51,769 bases of DNA from Deltaproteobacteria bacterium (GTDB lineage Bacteria; Myxococcota_A; UBA9160; SZUA-336): contig JAFDDB010000008.1 of the NCBI GenBank assembly GCA_019311115.1, forward strand, positions 1 to 51,769, in the 5' to 3' direction. The notes under the pieces were generated by a model. The model saw nothing but the letters and a program-made list of their open reading frames with translations. It made no database searches and was not told the origin of the DNA. The position numbers and the translations under genes are program-made. Each line of letters starts with the position of its first letter. Position 1 is the stretch's first letter. Positions 17,473 through 25,113 of this stretch are shown here, piece after piece.

Positions 17473-18801
17473 ATGGTCGTCGTCTGCGAGGGATGCGGCA
17501 CGAAGTTCAACCTGGCCGACGGCCAGGTGCCGGCGGGTGGGGCGCGCGTCCGCTGCTCGAAGTGCCACCATCGGTTTGTCGTCACTCCCTCGGGCGCGCC
17601 GCCGGAGGCGGAGGCCCAGGCCCCGGTCGAGGCCGAGGCGGCACAGGATAGCCCGGCGCCGGCCGAGGGCGTGCGCGAGGAGGGCAGCCTCGACAACCCC
17701 GAGTTCCTCTTCGACGACGAGGAGGACGGCGACGAGGCCGGCGACGAGGCCGGCGACGGCGGGGAGACGCAGAACCCGGACCTCGAGGAGACCTTCGTCT
17801 CCGGGGACGGGTCGGACAGCGCGGCGAACCTGGGCGACGACGAAGAGGAGGTCTTCGGCGACGAGCCCGACAGTGCGCCGAGCCTGCCCGTGCAGGACTA
17901 CGCTCCCGACGAGCAGATGAGTGCGGCGGCCGCGATGGAGTCGGCCCCGCCCGTCGAGGGCGGTGGCGCCACCGGGGATACCGGAGAGTTCGGCCCCGAG
18001 GGCATGATGCTCGGCAGCGAGACGCCGGAGTCGGAGATGCCGCCGTTCGGTTCGGACGACGCCGACCTGGGCGCGGGCGATCTCGGCGGCGGACCGGCGA
18101 ACGCGCCCGACGCGCAGGACGACTCCGCCGGTCTCGACGACTGGAACCCGGATGCGGACGACGACCCCATGAGCTCGTGGGACGACCTGCTCGACGGCGA
18201 CGGAACGCCGGCCGCTGAGTCGGCGGCCGGGCCGGCCGAGGCTCCGACTCCCCAGTCGAAGCCGGCCGCTCGCAGGGCCACGCCCACGGCGCCCGAGCCC
18301 GCGGAGGTGGAGGACTCCCCGCGTTTCTCCACCGAGTTCGTCGACCGTGCGAGCCGCGTGGGCGCGGTCGTGGCGGCGCTGCTGCTCGCCGTGGGCGGCG
18401 TGCGCGCCGTGTCGCAGCACTCGCTCGGACCCGCGCAGGGACCTGACGTGGTCCGCGGCGGAGGCTGGGCCGCGGAGCAGATCGACTCGCTTCAGCTTCG
18501 CGACGCCGCCGGGCGCCGCGTCGTGGTCGTGCGGGGCTCCCTGACGTCTCCTTCGGCCCGCAACGTGCCGCCGCGGGTGAGCGTGATCCTGCTCGACGCG
18601 GCCGGAGATCCGGTCGGCGCGCCGGTAGAAGCGCGCCTCGAGCGGCTCAGCGCCGGCCAGCTGACGCCCGGCGCGCTCACCAAGCGGCTCGCCTCGCACG
18701 ACCCCCCGGCTCCCGGTCCCTCGACCGGGTTCACCATCCTGATCCCGGAGCCGCCGGTCGCCGCGCGGCGCTTCGATCTGCGGCTCGAGCCCCGATCCTA
18801 G
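17473..18801 (+). CDS. MJ0042-type zinc-ribbon protein with long acidic linker and one membrane segment
   Basis: A 442-residue protein. Residues 1-37 form a zinc ribbon of the MJ0042 family (CEGCGTKFNLADGQ, then CSKCHHRF, two CxxC knuckles about 20 residues apart). Residues 45-270 are a very acidic, low-complexity, surely disordered stretch rich in Asp, Glu, Gly and Pro. One hydrophobic segment follows (VGAVVAALLLAVGGVRAV), then a C-terminal globular domain of about 130 residues resembling DUF3426 (DSLQLRDAAGRRVVVVRGSL). The zinc end should be cytoplasmic and the C-terminal domain periplasmic. Function is unknown; such proteins are frequent in deltaproteobacteria. ATG at 17473 places the first CxxC five residues in. 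Confidence 0.8.
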   Translation: MVVVCEGCGTKFNLADGQVPAGGARVRCSKCHHRFVVTPSGAPPEAEAQAPVEAEAAQDSPAPAEGVREEGSLDNPEFLFDDEEDGDEAGDEAGDGGETQNPDLEETFVSGDGSDSAANLGDDEEEVFGDEPDSAPSLPVQDYAPDEQMSAAAAMESAPPVEGGGATGDTGEFGPEGMMLGSETPESEMPPFGSDDADLGAGDLGGGPANAPDAQDDSAGLDDWNPDADDDPMSSWDDLLDGDGTPAAESAAGPAEAPTPQSKPAARRATPTAPEPAEVEDSPRFSTEFVDRASRVGAVVAALLLAVGGVRAVSQHSLGPAQGPDVVRGGGWAAEQIDSLQLRDAAGRRVVVVRGSLTSPSARNVPPRVSVILLDAAGDPVGAPVEARLERLSAGQLTPGALTKRLASHDPPAPGPSTGFTILIPEPPVAARRFDLRLEPRS

Positions 18802-18803
18802 GC

Positions 18804-18992
18804 TCAGCGGTCCTCGGTCTCGTGCTTGGCGTCCGGCGTGACGTCGATCTCGGGCGGCTGCTTGGTCGCCGACTTGAAGTTCCGGATGCCCTCGCCCAGC
18901 CCTTTTCCGAGCTGGGGCAGGCGGGTCGCGCCGAAGATCACGACGACGATCACCAGGATGATCAGAAGCTCGGGTATGCCCAGTCCGAACAT
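18804..18992 (-). CDS. tatA: TatA/E twin-arginine translocase component
   Basis: TatA oligomerises to form the protein-conducting part of the twin-arginine export system for folded proteins. The 62-residue protein begins [20 protein letters not shown], a single membrane helix, followed by the hinge [15 protein letters not shown], the amphipathic helix [10 protein letters not shown], and a short charged tail. Length and motif are typical for a small TatA. No tatB or tatC is adjacent. Its stop lies 2 nt from the stop of the convergent zinc-ribbon gene. The 108-nt gap upstream, shared with the divergent phosphomannomutase gene, holds two palindromes. Confidence 0.95.
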   Translation of the reverse strand: MFGLGIPELLIILVIVVVIFGATRLPQLGKGLGEGIRNFKSATKQPPEIDVTPDAKHETEDR

Positions 18993-19015
18993 GGCAGGCA
19001 AGATCCCGTACCGAC

Positions 19016-19044
19016 CCGTTGAAGTCAACGGAGTCCCGCGGGAC
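19016..19044. promoter_or_regulatory. Two adjacent perfect palindromes between tatA and the phosphomutase gene
   Basis: CCGTTGA (19016-19022) and TCAACGG (19025-19031) form a 7-bp perfect inverted repeat around the dinucleotide AG. One base later GTCCCGCGGGAC (19033-19044) is a fully self-complementary 12-mer. They lie in the divergent promoter gap, 24 nt upstream of the tatA start and 57 nt upstream of the TTG start at 19101, where an operator would be expected. No regulator gene is adjacent. Confidence 0.4.
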
Positions 19045-19100
19045 ACTCCCGCCCCGGCTGGCGGCCGGACTTCCCCGGCCGCGAGGAGCACGAGGCAGGC

Positions 19101-20453
19101 TTGGACGACGGCATCTTCAAGGCATACGACATCCGCGGGCTGTACCCGCAGGAACTGGACGCCCAGGCGTCCGGCGCGATCGGGCGAGGCATCGCGCGCT
19201 ACCTGGGCGGCGGCCCCGTGGTGGTGGGACGCGACATGCGCGAGAGCGGCATCGAGCTGCGCGCCTCGCTGACTTCGGGGCTGCGCGCCGAGGGCGTCGA
19301 CGTGATCGACATCGGGCGAGTCTCGACGCCCATGGTCTACTTTGCGACGAACGCACTCGACGCGGAGGGCGGCGTGATGATCACCGCGTCGCACAACCCG
19401 GGCGCGTACAACGGTCTGAAGGTGTGCGCGCGCGAGGCGGTGCCGATCGGTGGTGAGACCGGGCTCGCCGACATCGCACAGCACGCCCGGGAGCTTCTGT
19501 CCGAGCCCCTTCCCGAGCCGCGCGGGGCGCTGCGCGAGTGCGACGTGGCGCAGCGCTACTACGAGGAGCTGCTCGATGCGTTCCCTGTGCGTCCCCGGCT
19601 GCACGCGGTGATCGACGCGGGCAACGGCATCGCCGGCGAGGCCGTCGAGGGGCTGCTCGAGCGTCTGCCGCTCGAGGTCACGCGGCTCTACTTCGAGCCG
19701 GACGGGTCGTTCCCGAACCACGAGGCGAACCCGCTCGTGCTCGAGAACATCGCCGACCTGCAGCGCAAGGTCGTCGAGTGCGGCGCCGACCTGGGCATCG
19801 CCTTCGACGGCGACGGCGACCGCTGCGCGTTCATCGACGAGCGCGGGCAGGCCGTGCCCGCCGACCTGATGACGGCGCTCCTCGCCAAGACGGTGCTCGA
19901 GAACAGGCTGCTCGGTGCGGGTCCTGGCACGCCGATCGTCTACGACCTGCGCTCGAGTCGCGTCGTTCCCGAGACGCTGCGCGCGTACGGCGCCGTGCCG
20001 GTGCGCGGGCGGGTCGGTCACGCGTTCCTCAAGCGCACGATGCGAGAGCGGGGCGCCTGCTTCGCCGGCGAGCTCTCCGGTCACTTCTACTTTCGCTTCC
20101 CGTCGGGATACGTCGCCGACGACGGAGCGGCGGCGATGATGCTCGGACTCCAGACGATGGAGATCGCGGGCCGCCCGCTGTCCGAGCTCTGGACGCCGTT
20201 CCAGCGCTACCAGCAGAGCGGCGAGATCAACAGCCGAGTCGATGACGTGCCCGCCACGCTCGCCCGCGTGCGGTCGCACTTCTCGGGCGGCGAAGTCGAC
20301 GAACTCGACGGGCTCACGGTGTCGTTCCCCGACTGGTGGCTCAACGTGCGCCCCTCGAACACCGAGCCGCTGTTGCGGCTCAACGTCGAGGCCGGCAGCG
20401 AAGCCGAGATGGCCTCGCGCCGCGACGAAGTCCTCGCCGTGATCCGCGGGTAG
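19101..20453 (+). CDS. Phosphomannomutase/phosphoglucomutase (alpha-D-phosphohexomutase family)
   Basis: This 450-residue enzyme interconverts hexose 1- and 6-phosphates and feeds nucleotide-sugar synthesis for LPS, exopolysaccharide or glycogen. The four family loops are present: the phosphoserine loop [14 protein letters not shown], the Mg2+ loop DGDGDR, the sugar-specificity loop GELSGHFYF and the phosphate-binding loop RPSNTEP. GELSGH and the N-terminal FKAYDIRG fit the bifunctional PMM/PGM subgroup (AlgC/ManB type) better than GlmM. TTG at 19101, shortly after a GGAG and GGCAGGC stretch, is the start because FKAYDIRG must be near the N-terminus. The EI24-like gene starts 4 nt after its stop. 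Confidence 0.93.
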   Translation: MDDGIFKAYDIRGLYPQELDAQASGAIGRGIARYLGGGPVVVGRDMRESGIELRASLTSGLRAEGVDVIDIGRVSTPMVYFATNALDAEGGVMITASHNPGAYNGLKVCAREAVPIGGETGLADIAQHARELLSEPLPEPRGALRECDVAQRYYEELLDAFPVRPRLHAVIDAGNGIAGEAVEGLLERLPLEVTRLYFEPDGSFPNHEANPLVLENIADLQRKVVECGADLGIAFDGDGDRCAFIDERGQAVPADLMTALLAKTVLENRLLGAGPGTPIVYDLRSSRVVPETLRAYGAVPVRGRVGHAFLKRTMRERGACFAGELSGHFYFRFPSGYVADDGAAAMMLGLQTMEIAGRPLSELWTPFQRYQQSGEINSRVDDVPATLARVRSHFSGGEVDELDGLTVSFPDWWLNVRPSNTEPLLRLNVEAGSEAEMASRRDEVLAVIRG

Positions 20454-20457
20454 CCCC

Positions 20458-21270
20458 GTGGAGCCGGCGAGCCGCGGACTTCTCGACGGTGTGCGCGCCG
20501 TGCCGGCGGGCCTGCGCTTCCTGCGGGCGCACCGCGAGCTGTGGCCGGTCTGCGCCGTGCCGCTGCTACTGAACCTGTGCGTTTTCGTGCTGGCGATCTG
20601 GGCGTTCGTCTCGAACCTGGATCCGATCACGGCCGCGCTCTCCGCCATGTTCGACGCGGGCGCGGCCGATGCGTGGTACGAGTGGCTCTGGCTCGGTCCG
20701 CTGTGGCTGCTGGCGCTGCTGCTGCGCTGGATCCTGATCGGGCTCTTCGCCTTCGTCGTGTACTTCGTCTTCACCGTCGTGGGCGCGGTGATCGCGTCGC
20801 CGTTCCTCGACGTCCTGTCGGCTCGCGTCGAGCGGATCGAGAGCGGGCAGGTCCCCGAGGCGCCGGGAGGCGTGATCGGCGGGGCGCTCCGCGCCCTGCG
20901 GGCGGAGGGCGCGCGAGCCGTGTTCTTCCTGGGAATCCAGGTGGCGTGGCTCGCGCTCGGCTTCGTGCCGGGACTCCAGCCAGTCGCGGTGATCGGGCTC
21001 TTCGTCTCGTCGGCGCTGTTCCTGCCGCTCGACTACACGGGCTACCTGCTCGACCGGCGGGGCGTGAGCTTCGCGCAGCGCCGGGCCTGGCTGATGCGCC
21101 ACCGCGGCTGCATGTTCGGCTTCGGCGCGACCGCCTTCGCCACGTACCTGGTTCCGGGGCTCAACTTCCTCGCGCTGCCGGTGCTGGTCACGGCCGGGAC
21201 GCTGCTCGCGCTCGGCGTCGGACCTCCGGACGCTTGCCGGCTAGGGGCGGATGCGGGTGGCGGCGTCTAG
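20458..21270 (+). CDS. EI24-domain membrane protein, CysZ-like
   Basis: A 270-residue inner-membrane protein of the EI24 family, to which the sulfate channel CysZ belongs. It has the family pattern: an N-terminal amphipathic segment ([19 protein letters not shown]), hydrophobic segments near residues 30-55, 75-120, 150-185 and 215-255, and the conserved region [15 protein letters not shown] after the second. CysZ brings sulfate into the cell for cysteine synthesis, but no cys genes are nearby, so the substrate is open. GTG 20458 is 4 nt after the phosphomutase stop. The last 30 nt overlap the 3' end of the opposite-strand gene. Confidence 0.82.
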   Translation: MEPASRGLLDGVRAVPAGLRFLRAHRELWPVCAVPLLLNLCVFVLAIWAFVSNLDPITAALSAMFDAGAADAWYEWLWLGPLWLLALLLRWILIGLFAFVVYFVFTVVGAVIASPFLDVLSARVERIESGQVPEAPGGVIGGALRALRAEGARAVFFLGIQVAWLALGFVPGLQPVAVIGLFVSSALFLPLDYTGYLLDRRGVSFAQRRAWLMRHRGCMFGFGATAFATYLVPGLNFLALPVLVTAGTLLALGVGPPDACRLGADAGGGV

Positions 21271-21783
21271 GAGCCAGGCTTCGTCGGGGTCGGACTCGGC
21301 GCTGACGAGGACGGGATCGAAGCCGCCGGCCTTGCGGGCGGCCGCCTCGGCCCACTGGGCCGTGGGACCCGAGGCCACCAGCGACACGCACGCGGGCCGG
21401 GGCCGGTCGCGGCCGCGGACCAGCTCGACGACGGCGGCCAGGTCCGCGGCCAACTGCGACTCGAGGTCGCCGCGGATCTGCGCGGCGATCGCGTGGCCGG
21501 GGTCCAGTCCGTACTCGGAGAGCTTGTCGCTTCGGCGCGACCCGCAGAGCGGCAGGTCGAGAGCCACGAGTGCGGCCCACTCGGACCAGGCCGCGAAGAG
21601 CGCGTCGACCCACGGGTGGTCCGCCCCGCCCCCGGGCGCGGCCACGACCACGAGCGGTTGGCCCGGCCCGCCCTTCGACGAGCGCACGCGCCCGCGCACC
21701 AGGTCGCCTCGCGACGACAGCCAGAAGCGGTACTCGCCGTCGCCCCCGTCGCCCCCGGAGCAGGCGTGGAGCACGCCGCTCAC
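21241..21783 (-). CDS. Small alpha/beta-hydrolase-like protein of unknown function
   Basis: A 180-residue protein. LVVVAAPGGG and WAALVALDLPLCGSR look like the first strands of an alpha/beta-hydrolase, and SLVASGPTAQ could be a degenerate nucleophile elbow with Ser in the middle, followed by an amphipathic helix. A catalytic His region is not evident and the protein is shorter than normal hydrolases, so it may be a reduced or inactive version. GTG at 21783 overlaps the stop of the upstream gene in GTGA, so it is coupled to the ParA-like relative. Its last 30 nt overlap the EI24 gene tail-to-tail. Enzyme activity is not supported by what I see. Confidence 0.6.
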   Translation of the reverse strand: MSGVLHACSGGDGGDGEYRFWLSSRGDLVRGRVRSSKGGPGQPLVVVAAPGGGADHPWVDALFAAWSEWAALVALDLPLCGSRRSDKLSEYGLDPGHAIAAQIRGDLESQLAADLAAVVELVRGRDRPRPACVSLVASGPTAQWAEAAARKAGGFDPVLVSAESDPDEAWLLDAATRIRP

Positions 21784-22547
21784 GGCGCCTCCGCTCCCGC
21801 GGGCGACGCAGCCGAACGGAGTCGCTGGCACAGCGCCAGCAGCTGCCGCGACGCCGACGATTCGCAGTCGAGGTCCAAGGCGGGCCGTCCGTGGAGCAGG
21901 GCGCGGGCGCTGGTGGTGTCGGAGCGGAGCGCGCCGAGCGGCTCGAGCGCGCGTCCCAGCTGGCGCCGTGCGGCTCCATCGAGGACCCGGAACGCGCTCT
22001 CCGCGTCGGCGTCGTCGGTGCCCAGCACGATGGCGCCGATCCGGAGGTCGGGTGCCGGCGAGATGCGGCGCAGCTGTCCGAGCGCGCTGCGCAGACCGCT
22101 GGGGCGCGGATCGACCTCGAGCAGCAGGCCGTCTACGCGACGCGCGCCGAGTGCGCGAAGCACGCCCGGAAGCTGGTCGGGACGGGCGGCGATGATGGCG
22201 TCGGCCTCGGGACGGGCGTCCAGTGCCGTGGCCAGCGCCGGTCCCGGCCCGCCGTCGTCGGGTTCCACCGCCTCCCAGGCCACGCCCGGGGAGCGCGGCG
22301 CCAGGCGAGGGCGTGCAAAGGTCGCGATTACGCGCGCGTCGCGGCCGGCTCGCACGAGCCCGGCCGCAAGTTCGACCGCGAGCGCACAAGCCAGCAGGCG
22401 CTCCGGCTCCGCGGGCAGGCACCAGCGCACGGGGCGGCCGGTGCCGGCCACGGCCGGTACCCGGGTCGATGCGCCTTCGAGCGCCGCCCGCTGCTCCTCG
22501 GGCGGTACGAAGTAGTCGAAAACCTCTTCCAGACCGCGGCCCGACAC
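21780..22547 (-). CDS. Probable ParA/MinD-fold relative without a P-loop
   Basis: A 255-residue protein with an alternation of short hydrophobic strands and helices resembling a MinD/ParA domain. At the place of the deviant Walker A it has LPAEPERLLACALAVELAAG, which keeps the following helix pattern but no GKGGxGKT. Later GLLLEVDPRPSGL and RIGAIVLGTDDAD sit where the switch and a central strand would be. It should therefore not hydrolyse ATP and may be a regulatory partner of the true ParA encoded 112 nt upstream. GTG at 22547 is chosen because GGAAGGA lies 5 nt before it. An in-frame GTG at 22589 would add MSRAMSPAMSGRKR, coded by a tandem repeat. Confidence 0.6.
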   Translation of the reverse strand: MSGRGLEEVFDYFVPPEEQRAALEGASTRVPAVAGTGRPVRWCLPAEPERLLACALAVELAAGLVRAGRDARVIATFARPRLAPRSPGVAWEAVEPDDGGPGPALATALDARPEADAIIAARPDQLPGVLRALGARRVDGLLLEVDPRPSGLRSALGQLRRISPAPDLRIGAIVLGTDDADAESAFRVLDGAARRQLGRALEPLGALRSDTTSARALLHGRPALDLDCESSASRQLLALCQRLRSAASPAGAEAP

Positions 22548-22561
22548 TCGCTTCCTTCCCG

Positions 22562-22597
22562 ACATGGCTGGCGACATGGCTCGCGACACGGCTCGGG
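22562..22597. repeat. Three 12-bp tandem repeats at the 5' end of the P-loop-less ParA relative
   Basis: Three consecutive 12-mers read CGACATGGCTGG, CGACATGGCTCG and CGACACGGCTCG, differing at one or two positions. They lie just upstream of the preferred GTG start (22547) on the minus strand and could be read there as three start codons each followed by Ser, if translation began earlier. They may be a recent slippage expansion or a binding site. Confidence 0.6.
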
Positions 22598-22623
22598 ACC
22601 TGATTGCCGCTTTCGCCGCCGGT

Positions 22624-22640
22624 CTTCCGGCGATCGGAAG
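22624..22640. other. Short hairpin downstream of parA
   Basis: CTTCCG (22624-22629) and CGGAAG (22635-22640) are perfect arms around a 5-nt loop, 20 nt past the parA stop and before the next minus-strand gene. There is no T-tract after it, so it may be a processing or attenuation site rather than a terminator. Confidence 0.3.
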
Positions 22641-22659
22641 GGAGGCGGGTGCGTCTGCG

Positions 22660-23757
22660 TCAGCTGATGATCAGGACGGAGTTTACACCCCCGGCCGGCC
22701 CTGCCACGCGCCGGGGGTTGCTGGGGTCGGAGCGCCACTCACCGTCGACGAAGTAGCGGTACTGGTAGACGCCGGGGCCCAGGCGGATGGTCTTTTCCCA
22801 GGTGCCGTCGGGTCCGAGCCGGGTCTCGACGTTCTTGTCGGGTACCCAGTCGTTGAAGTCTCCCGCGAGCCGCACGTCGCGCGCGGCCGGGCTCTTGAAC
22901 GTGAAGACCACGCCCTTCTCGCCCGCGAGAGCCACGTCTCCCGAGTCCAGGTCCTCGACCGGGCCGATCTCTTCCTCGACCTCCTCTTCTCGGTCGAAGA
23001 GGATCTCGAGCGCCAGCGACATGTAGTCCACGAACCCGTAGCAGCGCCGGTCCAGCGTCGAGATCGGGACGCCGCGCTGCGCCGCCTCGCGCAGGCGGAC
23101 GTTCTGGCGGATGACCGTGTCGAAGACCAGGTCCTTGTAGGTCTCGCGAATCTCGGCGAGGGCGCGCTTGGCGAAGCGCGTGCGGCCGTCGAAGAGCGTC
23201 GGCAGCAGCTTCACCGAGAGCTGGTGGCCCAGCCGATCCTCGAGCAGGCTGATGGTCTCGAGCAGCTTCCCGACGCCGTGCATGGCGTAGTAGCTCGTCT
23301 CGAGCGGGATGATCACCTCCTGCGCCGCGCGCAGCGCGTTGAAGGTGAGTACGCCCACGTTCGGCGGGCAGTCGATCAGCACGAAGGCGTAGTCGGCCTC
23401 GAGCCGGTCGAGCGCGGCGCTGAGCCGCTCGGTCCGGCCGCTCGCGGCTTCGGCGGCCAGCTTCTGCTCGAGCGCGGACAGGATGACGCCCGAAGGGGCC
23501 ACATCCAGGTTCTCGGCCGGCTGCAGCACGATGTCCTCGATCGGCGCCGCGCCATCGGCGTCCTCCGAGAGCACCTCGTACAGGTTCTGGTCGATCTCCT
23601 CGGGGTCGATGCCGAGGCCGAGCGTGGCGTGGGCCTGCGGGTCCATGTCGACGACCAGCACGCGGTGGCCCTCGGCGGCCAGGCAACCGGCCAGGCTGAC
23701 GGTCGTCGTCGTCTTGCCGCAGCCCCCCTTCTGGTTCATTACGGCTATCGAACGCAT
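22660..23757 (-). CDS. ParA-family ATPase fused to a C-terminal glycogen-binding CBM48 domain
   Basis: A 365-residue two-domain protein. Residues 1-260 are a ParA ATPase: deviant Walker A QKGGCGKTTTT (Lys10, Lys15), switch VLVVDMDPQAHAT, Walker B FVLIDCPPNVGVLT and the family end GVPISTLDRRCYGFVDY. An acidic linker (about 262-280) leads to an AMPK-beta/isoamylase early-set type module: VRLAGDFNDWVP with Trp304, GTWEKTIRL with Trp320, GVYQYRYFVDGEW with Trp341 and a final Asn359, the places of the sugar-stacking residues in AMPK-beta. ParA proteins position DNA or other cargo on the nucleoid; this one may hold glycogen or starch-like granules. AAGGAGGG (23761-23768) is an excellent ribosome site. 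No ParB gene or parS site is adjacent. Confidence 0.92.
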   Translation of the reverse strand: MRSIAVMNQKGGCGKTTTTVSLAGCLAAEGHRVLVVDMDPQAHATLGLGIDPEEIDQNLYEVLSEDADGAAPIEDIVLQPAENLDVAPSGVILSALEQKLAAEAASGRTERLSAALDRLEADYAFVLIDCPPNVGVLTFNALRAAQEVIIPLETSYYAMHGVGKLLETISLLEDRLGHQLSVKLLPTLFDGRTRFAKRALAEIRETYKDLVFDTVIRQNVRLREAAQRGVPISTLDRRCYGFVDYMSLALEILFDREEEVEEEIGPVEDLDSGDVALAGEKGVVFTFKSPAARDVRLAGDFNDWVPDKNVETRLGPDGTWEKTIRLGPGVYQYRYFVDGEWRSDPSNPRRVAGPAGGVNSVLIIS

Positions 23758-24126
23758 GTCCCCTCCTTCCCCTCTGGGCTGGGCGAAGAGATCGCGCGGC
23801 CTCGTACGGGCAGCCGATCGGCGGAATGGGGGCGCATGAACAGAACGTCGGGCGGTCGCAGGGCTGCGCGGGTGGCCGATGCGATCGGCGCGCGCTGGAG
23901 GTGCCCTTGGCTAAGCTCGGTGCAGTGAGGCGCGCAGAGGTCTACGGGAGCGGGCATCCCCGTGTGATGAGCACAGAGACCCTCCGTCCATGTTCCAACC
24001 GGTACTCGCGTCCGGCCCGGCCTTCGCGCTGTAGCGCAACGGGCCGCGCCGCGACCGCGGATCCGTGAACTTGCTCTCACCCCAACCTCTCGGCTGCCCA
24101 GCTGACAATAGCAGCACGAAGAGCGA
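23758..24126. other. 369-nt divergent intergenic region between parA-CBM48 and ppx
   Basis: No gene is supported here. It holds the parA ribosome site (23761-23768) and a 10-bp palindrome GCCGATCGGC at 23813-23822. Near its right end CAGCTGACAATAGC (from 24100) could contain a weak -10 (GACAAT) for the Ppx gene, but no -35 is correctly spaced. I see no tRNA, small RNA, parS-like site or terminator. Confidence 0.5.
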
Positions 24127-25098
24127 ATGAGCAAGAGATCGCCAGTCGCGGACACCAGCGACAAGATTGGGGTAATCGACCTGGGGTCGAACACCGTACT
24201 CCTGCTCGTGTTGGATGTTTCAGGGCAAGCGGTAATCGAAGAAGCGCGCATCACGCGACTCGGCCAGGGAGTATTCATGCGTGGGCACTTGCACCCAGAT
24301 GCGATCGAGCGCACACGCGAGGCGGTGACTGCGCTTTCCGAGCGGGCGCGTCGCGGCGGAGCCAGCCACGTGCTGGCGGTCGGCACCGAAGCCCTCCGCC
24401 GCGCCGAGGACGGCGCCGCGCTGCTGGCCGCGCTCGAGAGCGAAGGCCGGGTGGACTCGGCGCGATTGCTGACCGGCGACGAAGAGGCGCGCTACGCGAT
24501 CGCGGCTCATCGTCACCGCGCGGGGGCCGGGCGCGCGGTCGCCGGGGCGCCGCTCGTGGTGGTCGACGTGGGAGGCGGATCCACCGAGGTGTCGATCGCG
24601 GAGGCGGGCGGCGCGCTGCGCGCGAGCAGCCTGCCGCTCGGCTCGGTGCGCCTCACCGAGCGTTGCATCCTCGAGGATCCCGTGACGACCGCCGAGGTCG
24701 ACGCCCTGCGCGAGGCCGTGCGTGCGGAGACCCGCGGGGTCGAGCCGCTCCCGCGCGCGCGCGTGGTGGCCGTGGCCGGGACCGCGACCACGCTGGCGGC
24801 GCTCGAGCTGTCGCTCGACCCCTACGACGCCGACCGTGTCGAGGGCGTTACGCTGTCGTGCCCGACGCTCGAGGCTTGGATCCGGCGCCTCGCCGGGCTG
24901 CCGCTCGAGCGCCGCCGCGCGCTGGCGGGCCTCGAGCCGGCTCGCGCGGACGTCATCGTCGCCGGCGCGGTCATCCTCGCCGAGGTGCTGGCCCGGCTCG
25001 CCGCCGAACGCTTCGAGGTGAGCGGTCGCGGGGTTCGCTGGGGCGTCGCGCTGGAGTGGCTCGAGGCCCGGACGGTCGCTCCGGACAGAGCGGTTTGA
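24127..25098 (+). CDS. Ppx/GppA-family exopolyphosphatase or (p)ppGpp phosphohydrolase
   Basis: A 323-residue member of the Ppx/GppA family (ASKHA fold). It shows the phosphate-1 loop GVIDLGSNTVLLLV, LAVGTEALRRAEDG, LTGDEEARYAI, the second phosphate loop VVDVGGGSTEVS and the adenosine-side VAVAGTATTLAALEL. It is the short single-module type, without the C-terminal HD-like domain of E. coli Ppx. Such enzymes cleave terminal phosphates of polyphosphate or of pppGpp; sequence alone cannot decide. The ATG at 24127 follows GAAGAGCGA. The 2-phosphoglycerate kinase-like gene starts 15 nt after its stop, so the two are probably one transcript. Confidence 0.92.
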   Translation: MSKRSPVADTSDKIGVIDLGSNTVLLLVLDVSGQAVIEEARITRLGQGVFMRGHLHPDAIERTREAVTALSERARRGGASHVLAVGTEALRRAEDGAALLAALESEGRVDSARLLTGDEEARYAIAAHRHRAGAGRAVAGAPLVVVDVGGGSTEVSIAEAGGALRASSLPLGSVRLTERCILEDPVTTAEVDALREAVRAETRGVEPLPRARVVAVAGTATTLAALELSLDPYDADRVEGVTLSCPTLEAWIRRLAGLPLERRRALAGLEPARADVIVAGAVILAEVLARLAAERFEVSGRGVRWGVALEWLEARTVAPDRAV

Positions 25099-25113
25099 TA
25101 GCTTGAACCCCCC

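Noticed and set aside
22660-24126. Chromosome-partition (parABS) locus
   Set aside because: No parB gene is adjacent, no parS-like TGTTTCACGTGAAACA sequence was seen and the ParA carries a glycan-binding domain, so it is not treated as the chromosomal ParA.
23758-24126. tRNA or small RNA gene in the largest gap
   Set aside because: No T-loop like sequence (GGTTCGA), no cloverleaf arms and no promoter/terminator pair were seen.
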